DNA of 8,060 nucleotides from Myxococcales bacterium (GTDB taxonomy: Bacteria; Myxococcota; Bradymonadia; REDH01): the NCBI GenBank assembly GCA_018970625.1, contig JAGWVZ010000147.1, positions 1 through 8,060 on the forward strand, written 5' to 3'. Below, piece after piece: positions 1-6,637 of this stretch (position 1 is the stretch's first letter; each line of letters starts with the position of its first letter). A program made the position numbers and the translations under genes. The notes below the pieces were generated by a model. It did no database searches. It saw only the letters and a list, made by a program, of their open reading frames with translations, and had not been told where the DNA came from.

Positions 1-568
1 AGGTCCGGAAGGGGACATTCGAGACCATGAGAAGTCCGATCAGGACGACAAACACGGCGAGGGCCGGTCGAGCAGCGTCAAGGGTCTGTTCACGTCCCAG
101 AAATCCGGTTTCCAGCGAGATGAGCGCGGCGATGGCCATGCCGCCCATAGGAGACGGCAGTCCCGTGAAGTAGCGGGATTTACCGCCATCCTGTTCAGCA
201 GCGACGTTGAACCGGGCCAGTCGGGTCATGGCGGCGGCGGTGAAGCTGAAAGCGGCGGCGATGCCGATGACGCCGAGGGGTTCGAGGGCCCAGTGGTAAA
301 TCAGGAAAGCGGGTGCGACGCCGAAGGTGGCGAAGTCACTCAGGCTGTCGAACTGCACCCCGAATCTGGACTCTCCGCCGACCATGCGGGCGATGCGACC
401 GTCAAAACCGTCGAGAAAACAGGCGAGGGGAATGAGGGTAGTGGCGAGAAAGAACTCGCTGGCGGACGTGGCTTCACTGGCGATGACGAGGATCGCGAAC
501 CCGCAAAATGTGGCGGCGAGGGTGAAGAGATTGGGTAGAATGAAGCGCACGGGCGGAACGACAATCAT
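1..568 (-). CDS. pssA: CDP-diacylglycerol--serine O-phosphatidyltransferase (5' part, cut by window edge)
   Basis: Makes phosphatidylserine from CDP-diacylglycerol and L-serine in the inner membrane, the first step towards phosphatidylethanolamine. Reading the minus strand from ATG at 568 gives 189 codons with no stop before the window edge. The CDP-alcohol phosphatidyltransferase signature D-G-x2-A-R-x8-G-x3-D-x3-D is complete at residues 56-78 (positions 403-335), with all catalytic Asp residues. PssA-specific traits are LPNLFT at residues 11-16 near the N-terminus, RFNV, FTGLPSPMGG, and SNVPFR just before the edge. Hydrophobic stretches fit a multi-spanning type II PssA, a family of about 230-280 residues, so perhaps a quarter is missing. 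An in-frame ATG at 601 would add 11 residues; neither start has a clear Shine-Dalgarno. I chose 568 because it gives the usual short N-terminus. The family is certain; the start is not. Confidence 0.93.
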   Translation of the reverse strand, partial: MIVVPPVRFILPNLFTLAATFCGFAILVIASEATSASEFFLATTLIPLACFLDGFDGRIARMVGGESRFGVQFDSLSDFATFGVAPAFLIYHWALEPLGVIGIAAAFSFTAAAMTRLARFNVAAEQDGGKSRYFTGLPSPMGGMAIAALISLETGFLGREQTLDAARPALAVFVVLIGLLMVSNVPFRT

Positions 569-639
569 GTGACAGACCCGCAAAATCCGGAGGTATCCCA
601 TCGGCACAGCGATTCGGGCGCTCACTATCAGACTGAAAG

Positions 640-668
640 TGTGTAGTGAGGGGTGTGGCAGGTGACAA
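640..668 (-). promoter_or_regulatory. Candidate sigma-70 promoter for pssA
   Basis: On the minus strand TTGTCA (668-663, five of six to consensus) is followed after 17 nt by TACACA (645-640, three of six). Transcription would begin near 633, giving a leader of about 32 nt to the ATG at 601 or 65 nt to the ATG at 568. The weak -10 keeps this tentative. Confidence 0.35.
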
Positions 669-813
669 GCGAAAAGAAAAGGTCCAGGGCACGTCATGAG
701 GCTCGGGAGCAGCGAAGGGTGATGAAGGGTCGCGTGTGGCGATTGGGTTGCGGTAAACGGACAGGAATGTTCAGTCGGATGGGGCAGCTCATGCGACAAG
801 TCCGCGTCACAGC

Positions 814-842
814 TTGACTTGCCCTGGGGGTTACTCTACATC
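814..842 (+). promoter_or_regulatory. Candidate sigma-70 promoter for the DUF4397 lipoprotein gene
   Basis: TTGACT at 814-819 lies 17 nt before TACATC at 837-842, a good -35 with a weak -10. Transcription would start near 849, leaving a leader of about 150 nt before the ATG at 999. Its -10 resembles the TACACA proposed for divergent pssA, which may reflect the local -10 preference. Confidence 0.35.
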
Positions 843-988
843 GGTGCGCTAGTTTTGCCGTTAGCGGCGGTGCAGGCTGTGAGAAGACACCGACGAACGC
901 GGTTTGGTTGCCCTCGTGTGAGCGGGGGTGTGCAAGTCCCAGTGTTTGCTCTTCCGGAAAGGAAGTGCAGTCCAATGGAATGATCCTC

Positions 989-993
989 AGGAG
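989..993 (+). promoter_or_regulatory. Ribosome-binding site fixing the start at 999
   Basis: AGGAG sits 5 nt before ATG at 999. An in-frame GTG at 993 shares its first base with this site and could not use it, so the GTG start is rejected. Confidence 0.8.
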
Positions 994-998
994 TGCTC

Positions 999-3900
999 AT
1001 GAAAGGTGGTTTGAACAGGTGGCTGGTGTGCATGCTGGTGGCAGGCACGGCGGTCTCGATGCAGGCGTGCGGAGACGACGGTGGCGACGACAACGGCGGC
1101 ACGACGCCGGATGTCACGGATGACACGACTCCGGACACCACCCCTGGCGGCGACACCGACGCTGGCCCGACGGCTGACGGCTCGACGTGCGAAGATCCTT
1201 GCACCCGCGCTCGCGACTGCGAAGCGCTCGGTGACAACTTCATTTGCGAGTCGGGCTGTTGCGTGGAAGACGACACTCCGGTGCCGTGTACACGCGTTGG
1301 TCAGGAGTGCAGTGAAGACGGCCAGTCCACGGATTCGTTCCTGTGCGACACCGGTCTTGGTCAGTGCCTTCAGCGCTGCGCCGACGCACTCACGGAGAGC
1401 TCGGAAGGCGGCAACTGCCCGCCCCGCAGCAACACGTTCTGCTTTGCACTGAACGACCCTGAGCCGCCGATCGATCCGAACACGGGCGACGTGCTGGACG
1501 GCGTCTGCGTGCCGGGCGACTGTTCGTCGCAGTTCGGTGAAGACGGCGCACCCGATACCACGGTTTGCTCGGGTGTGACACCGCTCGGTGAGACGGTCGC
1601 ATGCGGCGACGATGACTGCACCTGTAACCCGGTGGGCAACGGCGCGAGCTTCTGCGTGACCGCTGGTCCCGGCGAAGTGGGTGACGCGTGCCTGCTGGAA
1701 TCCGACGCAGACGGCAACCTGACCGGCGCTGACCAGTGCGCTGGTGGCCTGACCTGCTTCCGCAACGTGTGCGTGCAGGCTTGTAACGCGGGCGCTGATA
1801 CGTCCTGCACGACCGAAGAAGAGACGCAGTTCTGCCTCGAAGGCGGCACGTGCGAGTGCCAGGAAGTGCTCGATACGTCGGGCGACAACGAGCCGGGTAT
1901 TTGCGCGCAGGCCTGCGAGCCCTTCAGCGCGAACGAGTGCCCGACCGGCGCAACCTGTACGCCGTCGTGGGGCCGCTTTGGCCTGAACGACTGGCTGTGC
2001 ACACCGAATGCAGCCACTCCGATTCCGGCCGGCGGCGAGTGCGATCTGGATCTGGGCAACTTCGGCCAGTGCGCCGAAGGCTCGATCTGCGTTGCAGAAG
2101 CCGAAGGCAGCCCGGGCGTCTGCACCTCGCTCTGCGATCCCCGCAACCCGAACTCCGGCGCTCTGGCCGCTTGCGGTGGCGCTGCTGCAGGCCCCGAAGT
2201 GGTCGGCGACACCGCCTTCGGTGAGGCCAGCGACTACCTGACCCTCGCCGAGGGTGCCTACTCGTACGAGCTGCGCTCGGCCGATGGTGCGCTTCTGGCT
2301 CCTGTGGCCTTCACGTCCACCGACGGCACCGCCAGCACGGCGATCGCTGCCATCGACGATGACGGCGACCTGACGATCATCACTGTCGCAGACGTCACCG
2401 CGACCGACACCCTGCCCTCGACCGGTCTGCGTGGTGTTCACGCTGCCGGTGGCGTTGGTGAAGTTGACGTGTACCTTGGCGTGGGTCTCAGCGACGTCAA
2501 TTACGGCGCTGCAGCGCTGCTGAACATCGCCCCCGGCGACTCGTTTGGCTACATCTACGCAGGCGACACCACGCTTGGCCCCATCGACATCGCCGGTGTC
2601 CCCGGCGGCACCGTCGTCACCGCTGTTGCCCTGATCGTGGAGGGCGCACCGACGGTGGAGCTGGTCGGTCCGGTTGCACAGACGGTCGCTGCGGGCACCT
2701 CCTACATCCGTCCGTTCCACGGCGCGTTTGGCGCACCGAACGTCGACATCTACGTGGATTGCGCAGGCGGCGCTGCCGGTTGCACCACCGCCGCAGTCGA
2801 AGACCTTGCCTATGGCGACGTCTCGTCGCTTGCAGGCTGGGTGGCGCTGCCCGCTGGCGCTCACTCCGTCTATGTGTTCGCGGCAGGCGATGTGCCCGCT
2901 GACAACGCACCGGTGGCAACCCTGACCGCCACGCTGGCTACCGGCACCTTCTACACCATCTCGGCCTTCAATGTGGGCGGAGACGTGGAGCTCGTGCCGT
3001 TCGCTCACCCGAACACGGTCGACGCAGATTCCGCCGCTGCCGTCGCCATCCACGCTGCGCCCGCAGCCGGTATCGTCGATATCGCCGTGGAATCGGCAAC
3101 CCCCGTCCGCGAAGGTCTGTCTTTCGCAGGCGTGCTCGGTAGCGCAGACAGCGCGTACGTAGAGCTCGCGGCTGGCTCGTACTCGCTGGCTATCCGCGCC
3201 GCTGGCGCCGACCCGGACTCCGAGCCCGCCATCGCAACCGGCGTGTTCGCCGTGGAAGCCGACACCCTGTACACCGCAGTGGCTGCCGGTACCGCGACGT
3301 CCGGCCTGGAAGCCATCCTGGTCACCGACTCGCTGCCCGAGCTCGGTACCGATGAAGGCGCGCTCCGTCTGCTGCACGCAGCGAAGGGCGGCCCGGTCGT
3401 GACCCTGAACGAAGTCGGTGAGGCCGAAAACGCCTGCGCTCCGATCTCGATCGCCGGTCTGGGCTTCTGTCAGGAAATCTGCGAGCCGTTCCCGCGTCGT
3501 CCCGAAGGAAGCTACCCGGGCTGCGACGCTGCTGGCGACTCCTGCCTGCCGTTCTACCAGCGTGATGACCGCGCCGTTGAGGCCATTGGTCAGTGCTCGA
3601 CGCCGGCTGCTGAAGATGTCGCCGCTGGCGGCGAGACCTGCGGCAACCCCGGCTTCCTGGGCGGCGGCTGCGCGGACTTCGCTGTCTGCCTGTCGGAGAC
3701 CGAGGAAGACACCGAAGGCACCTGCTCACCGCTTTGCGACGGCTTCGGCGAAGGCACGCAGGTGTGCGGCGACGGTCAGAGCTGCAACGGCGTCCCGCTG
3801 CTGCTTGGTAACGCGTTCGGCTTCTGCGTCGAAACCGCTCAGCCGGGCAATGTGGGCGACCGCTGCACCGAGGCAGGCACCATCTGTGGCGAAGACAACA

Positions 3901-4052
3901 CCCTCTGCATCGAGATCGCACAGGGAAGCGCCGAGTGCCTTGGCATCTGCCGCGAAGGCTTCCCGGGTGACTGCACCGCCGGCACCTCGTGCCGCACGGG
4001 CGTGTTTGGTAGCCAGGTGCCCGACTTCATGGGCGTCTGCCTCGAGAACTAA
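999..4052 (+). CDS. Large Cys-rich lipoprotein with an internal DUF4397 array
   Basis: Predicted 1017-residue secreted lipoprotein of unknown function. Residues 1-23 form a signal peptide (basic start, hydrophobic WLVCMLVAG core); C24 after MQA is the probable lipidated cysteine, in a relaxed lipobox. Residues 25-61 are an Asp/Gly/Thr linker. From residue 62 to 392 comes a chain of Cys modules of type C-x3-C-x7-C-x5-C-x13-C. Residues 393-812 are DUF4397 repeats, with R/I-x-x-H-type strand motifs at H481, H574, H685 and H793. Residues 813-1017 return to Cys modules and end 3 residues after the last cysteine. I count 64 cysteines besides C24 in the mature chain, an even number, which suits full disulfide pairing in an oxidising compartment. 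Gly at +2 fits outer-membrane sorting if the E. coli Lol rule applies. A strong ribosome-binding site, a heavily biased codon set (TGT is only 8 of 66 Cys codons) and a dedicated terminator suggest high expression as a single-gene unit. The architecture is clear; the function is not. Confidence 0.93.
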   Translation: MKGGLNRWLVCMLVAGTAVSMQACGDDGGDDNGGTTPDVTDDTTPDTTPGGDTDAGPTADGSTCEDPCTRARDCEALGDNFICESGCCVEDDTPVPCTRVGQECSEDGQSTDSFLCDTGLGQCLQRCADALTESSEGGNCPPRSNTFCFALNDPEPPIDPNTGDVLDGVCVPGDCSSQFGEDGAPDTTVCSGVTPLGETVACGDDDCTCNPVGNGASFCVTAGPGEVGDACLLESDADGNLTGADQCAGGLTCFRNVCVQACNAGADTSCTTEEETQFCLEGGTCECQEVLDTSGDNEPGICAQACEPFSANECPTGATCTPSWGRFGLNDWLCTPNAATPIPAGGECDLDLGNFGQCAEGSICVAEAEGSPGVCTSLCDPRNPNSGALAACGGAAAGPEVVGDTAFGEASDYLTLAEGAYSYELRSADGALLAPVAFTSTDGTASTAIAAIDDDGDLTIITVADVTATDTLPSTGLRGVHAAGGVGEVDVYLGVGLSDVNYGAAALLNIAPGDSFGYIYAGDTTLGPIDIAGVPGGTVVTAVALIVEGAPTVELVGPVAQTVAAGTSYIRPFHGAFGAPNVDIYVDCAGGAAGCTTAAVEDLAYGDVSSLAGWVALPAGAHSVYVFAAGDVPADNAPVATLTATLATGTFYTISAFNVGGDVELVPFAHPNTVDADSAAAVAIHAAPAAGIVDIAVESATPVREGLSFAGVLGSADSAYVELAAGSYSLAIRAAGADPDSEPAIATGVFAVEADTLYTAVAAGTATSGLEAILVTDSLPELGTDEGALRLLHAAKGGPVVTLNEVGEAENACAPISIAGLGFCQEICEPFPRRPEGSYPGCDAAGDSCLPFYQRDDRAVEAIGQCSTPAAEDVAAGGETCGNPGFLGGGCADFAVCLSETEEDTEGTCSPLCDGFGEGTQVCGDGQSCNGVPLLLGNAFGFCVETAQPGNVGDRCTEAGTICGEDNTLCIEIAQGSAECLGICREGFPGDCTAGTSCRTGVFGSQVPDFMGVCLEN
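2175..3434 (+). repeat. Tandem DUF4397 repeat array within the lipoprotein gene
   Basis: Residues 393-812 contain diverged repeats of about 93-111 residues. The repeating strand motif is L-R-G-V-H-A-A..VDVYLG (H481), Y-I-R-P-F-H..VDIYVD (H574), V-A-I-H-A-A..VDIAVE (H685) and L-R-L-L-H-A-A (H793). Between these come the companion motifs DYLTLAEGAYSYELRSA, VALPAGAHSVYVFAAG and VELAAGSYSLAIRAAG, which match the usual DUF4397 pattern of Y-x-x-L-x-x-G-x-Y-x-v. The first unit lacks the His-strand and the last consists only of it. C588 and C595 in the third unit probably form a local disulfide. DUF4397 is known from extracellular bacterial proteins as a beta-rich domain without an assigned activity. 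Confidence 0.85.
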
Positions 4053-4101
4053 TCCGGAGCCCGGGTACGTAAGTGCCCTATCTGGTTAGATGATTCTACT
4101 G

Positions 4102-4135
4102 CACACGGGCCGGAAACGGCCCGTGTGTCGTTTTT
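4102..4135 (+). terminator. Intrinsic terminator after the DUF4397 lipoprotein gene
   Basis: A perfect 11-bp stem (CACACGGGCCG at 4102-4112 with CGGCCCGTGTG at 4117-4127) closes on a GAAA loop of the stable GNRA class. TCG and then TTTTT (4131-4135) follow. It lies 50 nt after the stop codon and separates this gene from the next transcription unit. Confidence 0.92.
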
Positions 4136-4217
4136 GCTCCCTCGCAACTTCAGCCCCTTTCTCGAGGTTACCGGGTGCTGCAGCCCAACGTCATGACGAA
4201 AAGGTTGTGACACGCCT

Positions 4218-4246
4218 TTGACACCGACCGCAGTTCGACGTAAGAA
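4218..4246 (+). promoter_or_regulatory. Candidate sigma-70 promoter of the three-gene lipoprotein operon
   Basis: A perfect TTGACA (4218-4223) is followed after exactly 17 nt by TAAGAA (4241-4246, three of six). Transcription would start near 4253, about 45 nt before ATG 4298. Its place between the upstream terminator and the first gene of the operon supports it. Confidence 0.55.
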
Positions 4247-4297
4247 CACACAGAACTGCGTTTGCAGAGAGTCGGACCGAGCACGGCGAAGGTATCC

Positions 4298-5155
4298 ATG
4301 TCGAAAATGATGTTGCGTTTGTTGCTTCTCTCCGGTCTCGCGCTGGGATCGGTTGCTGTTGTTGGTTGCGCTGATGATTCCTCGGGAGAGGGTACGGAAG
4401 CCACCGGAGACAACAATCCCAATCGTCCACGCGGTGATGCCGGTGGTAACGATAACACGGAAGATGCCAACACCTCGCTCGATACCGGGGTTGTGCCCGA
4501 AGACGACGCCGGCACAGGCCCCGGTCCTGACCCGGAACCCGAACCGGACGCTGGCACGGATCTGACCGCTGCTTGCGACCTTCTCGGCGTCTCGGAAAAT
4601 CTGGGGCAGACGTGCGATCCTGCTGATGAGGCGGCGTGCGGCACAACCGGAGCCTGCCTTGAACTTCAGGGTACTCCCGGTCCACTCTGCTACACCATCT
4701 GCCTGCCGGATCTGTGCGGCCAGACATGCGGTGGCGCCGAACAGTGCGTACCGCTGGTCGCGGTCAACCCTGACACCCAGGAGCAGACTCCTGCAGAGGT
4801 TGACCTTGACGGCGATGGCAACCCTGACACAGCGCTCGGTGGATGCATTGAGCCGCCGAGCGGCGACGTGACCGACTACCTCACGTGCAATCAGGACAAC
4901 CTGTGCGCATCAGGGCTGGACTGCATTGGATTCTCACCTGATGCCGACAGCATCTGCTCGGGCGATTGTGCCTCGAACGCAGATTGCCCGACCATTGAAG
5001 GGATCGCTGGTACCTGCGTCACTGTGTCCTTTGAGAGCGGAGAAGAGACGCAGAAGTGTCTTCTGCCCTGCACCTCCGGTTCGGATGCCGGCTGCCCGCC
5101 CAACTTCTCCTGCGTTCCGGTGCAGGGTGCAAACGGTCTCTGCATCGCCAACTAA
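4298..5155 (+). CDS. Cys-rich lipoprotein with a Ca2+-loop-like motif (first of operon)
   Basis: Predicted 285-residue lipoprotein of unknown function. Residues 1-23 are a signal peptide (MSKMMLR, then a long Leu/Ala/Val core) ending in lipobox VVG-C24. A linker rich in Asp, Gly, Pro and Glu with three DAG tripeptides runs to about residue 90. The rest carries 22 cysteines in modules of the C-x3-C..C-x5-C..C type, the last being C-x3-C-x7-C-x5-C-x9-C followed by three residues. One enlarged loop holds D169-x-D171-x-D173-G-x-x-D177, the Ca2+-binding pattern of FG-GAP and thrombospondin type-3 loops. An in-frame TTG at 4262 would put 12 extra residues before the signal peptide; ATG 4298 with AAGG 5 nt upstream is preferred. 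The next gene is a co-linear paralogue starting 24 nt after the stop. TGT is used in only 2 of 23 Cys codons. Confidence 0.9.
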   Translation: MSKMMLRLLLLSGLALGSVAVVGCADDSSGEGTEATGDNNPNRPRGDAGGNDNTEDANTSLDTGVVPEDDAGTGPGPDPEPEPDAGTDLTAACDLLGVSENLGQTCDPADEAACGTTGACLELQGTPGPLCYTICLPDLCGQTCGGAEQCVPLVAVNPDTQEQTPAEVDLDGDGNPDTALGGCIEPPSGDVTDYLTCNQDNLCASGLDCIGFSPDADSICSGDCASNADCPTIEGIAGTCVTVSFESGEETQKCLLPCTSGSDAGCPPNFSCVPVQGANGLCIAN

Positions 5156-5179
5156 TGGCGTATCGGTCCGCGAGGCGTC

Positions 5180-5878
5180 TTGAACACCACGCCACGGACT
5201 CACTGGCTCTGGACCTTCTGGTTCCACGCCGCTCTGGCGGCGTGTGAATCGACCACACAACCGTCGCCCGGGACACCGGACGCCGGGCTGTCGCTGGACG
5301 TCATCCCCGCGGATGCCGTTCCGACGCCTTTTCCACTCTGTGATCTGGCGCTTGAGGGGAACCGTCCTGCCGCCCTGTGTGCTACCTCGCGAGATTGCGC
5401 ACCCAACGAGCTCTGTGTGGGCAACGCCGATGGCACAGCCGTCTGTGCAGCCCTCTGCTTTCCCGACGACTGCCCTGTTGATTCGTGTGGTGAAGGCGCC
5501 GAGTGTGCGTTGCTGCAGATTGATGTGGGGCAGCCACTTGTCGCGGATGTGAATGGTGATGGTACCGAGGAGAATATTGGGGCTTGTCTTCTGTTGCCCG
5601 ATGCGACCGCACCGACCTGGGGTCCGTGTAATGACATGCGGGCGTGTATCGCGCCCGACGTGTGCATTCAGCTTCCCGGGCGCGATAGCGGCATCTGCAC
5701 GCCGCCCTGCGGAGCCTACTGTTTGCCAACGGACGGATTTCAGACCACGTGCGTCGGAACGTCAGGCGGCGGCTCCGTGTGCGTGATCCCCTGCGATCCG
5801 GCGCTGGGTGTTGGTCAGTGTCCTCCCGAGAACGCGTGCGTCACAGCAGGCACAGGATTTGCGGTATGTACCTGGTAG
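5180..5878 (+). CDS. Cys-rich lipoprotein, paralogue of the preceding gene (TTG start)
   Basis: Predicted 232-residue lipoprotein of unknown function. The only usable start is TTG 5180, with GAGG 4 nt upstream; further upstream the frame meets the stop of the previous gene. The signal peptide has a Trp/Phe-rich core (WLWTFWFHA) and a consensus lipobox LAA-C22. A short Ser/Thr/Pro linker with one DAG leads to 22 cysteines, the same number and general order as in the preceding gene. The Ca2+-like loop recurs as D123-x-N125-x-D127-G-x-x-E131 in the equivalent enlarged loop. The last module is C-x3-C-x8-C-x5-C-x9-C, ending two residues from the C-terminus. Codon use differs sharply from its paralogue: TGT makes up 13 of 23 Cys codons. 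Tandem duplication followed by divergence is the likely origin. Confidence 0.87.
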   Translation: MNTTPRTHWLWTFWFHAALAACESTTQPSPGTPDAGLSLDVIPADAVPTPFPLCDLALEGNRPAALCATSRDCAPNELCVGNADGTAVCAALCFPDDCPVDSCGEGAECALLQIDVGQPLVADVNGDGTEENIGACLLLPDATAPTWGPCNDMRACIAPDVCIQLPGRDSGICTPPCGAYCLPTDGFQTTCVGTSGGGSVCVIPCDPALGVGQCPPENACVTAGTGFAVCTW

Positions 5879-6372
5879 CGCATTTTGCAGGGCGGTGGTC
5901 AGCGAGCGCTCCCGCGATGCTGCTGGCGCTGGTGGTGGGTTGCGGTGACTCGGGGCAGATTCGTGTGTACGATGACGCCGGGTTTATCGAGATCCTGAAC
6001 GCCTCGAATGACCCAACGGGCGGTTCAGGCGACGCCGGTGCGATCCTGGGTTGTGCCATTCCGGAGCCTCAGAGCTGTCGAGCGGTTCCGTCGGGAGCAG
6101 GCTGCTGCGCGCCGGGCGAGCGATGCGTTCCAGCGCTCGCGGGTGACAATCGGTGTGAGCCTGCGGGTGGCGCCACAGCTGGCGAGTCATGTGGGCCTGG
6201 CGTCGAATGTGGAACGGGCCTGTTGTGCGCAGAGTCCGCCACCGGCGCCCTCAAGTGTGTTCGCCCCTGCGATGACACATCGGCACCCTGCCCGGTCGGC
6301 GAGCGGTGTGACGGCAACCTGCAGATTGTAGGACGGTCGCTGACCATCTGCACATCACCGAACGGATCATGA
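5866..6372 (+). CDS. Short Cys-rich lipoprotein (last of operon)
   Basis: Predicted 168-residue lipoprotein of unknown function. ATG 5866 overlaps the end of the previous gene by 13 nt in another frame, with AGGA 8 nt upstream inside that gene, so translational coupling is likely. The open frame extends further upstream, but only this start places a signal peptide (hydrophobic MLLALVVG) directly before lipobox VVG-C26. The linker, residues 27 to about 62, contains DAG twice. It carries 14 cysteines besides C26, including a CC pair, and ends in the shared module C-x3-C-x6-C-x5-C-x13-C plus six residues. It has no Ca2+-like loop and is about two-thirds the length of its neighbours. TGT is 7 of 15 Cys codons, like the gene before it. 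Confidence 0.87.
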   Translation: MYLVAHFAGRWSASAPAMLLALVVGCGDSGQIRVYDDAGFIEILNASNDPTGGSGDAGAILGCAIPEPQSCRAVPSGAGCCAPGERCVPALAGDNRCEPAGGATAGESCGPGVECGTGLLCAESATGALKCVRPCDDTSAPCPVGERCDGNLQIVGRSLTICTSPNGS

Positions 6373-6489
6373 GCAGATCGGGCGGGGAAGGATCTGCAGG
6401 GCGCGGGCACACGAGGTGAAGGGTGGCCGGGGCCGGCGGATCGCATACACGATTGCAGGAAGGTCAGCTCGATCGTCGTAGCCTGTACC

Positions 6490-6519
6490 TTGACTCAGCC
6501 CGCGAAGCAGTGCTAATGG
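6490..6519 (+). promoter_or_regulatory. Candidate promoter for tRNA-Gln and prs
   Basis: TTGACT (6490-6495) is followed after 18 nt by TAATGG (6514-6519), which is preceded by TGC and so has the extended -10 TGn. Transcription would begin near 6526, about 36 nt before the tRNA. The -10 hexamer itself is poor, so confidence is moderate. Confidence 0.4.
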
Positions 6520-6561
6520 CGCCGCGCCCATGTCAAAGTGGGCACGCAAACCAATGCGTCC

Positions 6562-6632
6562 TGGGTTGTCGTCTAATGGCAGGACCGCGGTTTTTGGTAC
6601 CGCTTATCTAGGTTCGAATCCTAGCAACCCAG
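6562..6632 (+). tRNA. tRNA-Gln (anticodon UUG)
   Basis: The full cloverleaf can be drawn. The acceptor TGGGTTG (6562-6568) pairs with CAACCCA (6625-6631), with discriminator G6632. The D stem GTCT/GGAC (6571-6574 with 6582-6585) includes one wobble pair. Anticodon stem GCGGT/ACCGC (6587-6591 with 6599-6603) closes the loop TTTTGGT, giving anticodon TTG at 6594-6596. T stem CTAGG/CCTAG flanks TTCGAAT. The U1-A72 pair is a known identity element of bacterial tRNA-Gln. CCA is not encoded (CTC follows the discriminator), so it must be added after transcription. It lies 36 nt before prs and is probably cotranscribed with it. Confidence 0.97.
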
Positions 6633-6637
6633 CTCAG

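Larger units (their letters stand above)
569..998. other. Divergent intergenic region between pssA and the DUF4397 lipoprotein gene
   Basis: These 430 nt separate two genes that point away from each other. They hold a candidate promoter for each direction and a leader for the rightward gene with short inverted repeats: GCCG/CGGC around TTAG at 857-868, and CTTCC/GGAAG around GGAAA at 951-965, ending 23 nt before the ribosome-binding site. A basic 51-codon open frame from GTG at 662 overlaps the pssA -35 box and is not supported. I see no tRNA, known riboswitch core or mobile-element end here. Confidence 0.6.

Noticed and set aside
662..817. A 51-residue basic open frame from GTG 662, preceded by GAGGGG
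   Set aside because: It overlaps the candidate -35 of pssA and ends within the candidate -35 of the lipoprotein gene. It resembles nothing known and has no supporting context; composition alone can explain it.
849..998. Riboswitch in the long leader of the large lipoprotein gene
   Set aside because: Only short isolated stems (857-868, 951-965) are seen. No conserved core of a known class, such as c-di-GMP-I, could be matched by eye.
987..3377. A 796-codon open frame on the minus strand opposite the large lipoprotein gene
   Set aside because: It mirrors a strongly codon-biased GC-rich gene on the plus strand, which tends to leave the antisense frame free of stops. Its translation shows no recognisable domain or sensible signal, while the plus strand has a ribosome-binding site, lipobox, DUF4397 repeats and a terminator.
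5155..5247. ATG overlapping the stop of the first operon gene (TAATG) as start of the second
   Set aside because: This ATG is in another frame and gives only 30 residues before TGA at 5245-5247. The frame with the lipobox and 22 cysteines begins at TTG 5180.
5749..5865. Upstream extension of the last operon gene before 5866
   Set aside because: The extension would put an Arg-rich stretch of 39 residues before the signal peptide and overlap the previous gene extensively. ATG 5866 with AGGA 8 nt upstream gives a normal lipoprotein signal.
6373..6397. Hairpin GCAGATC/GATCTGC as intrinsic terminator
   Set aside because: The loop is long (11 nt) and GC-rich sequence, not a T run, follows the stem.
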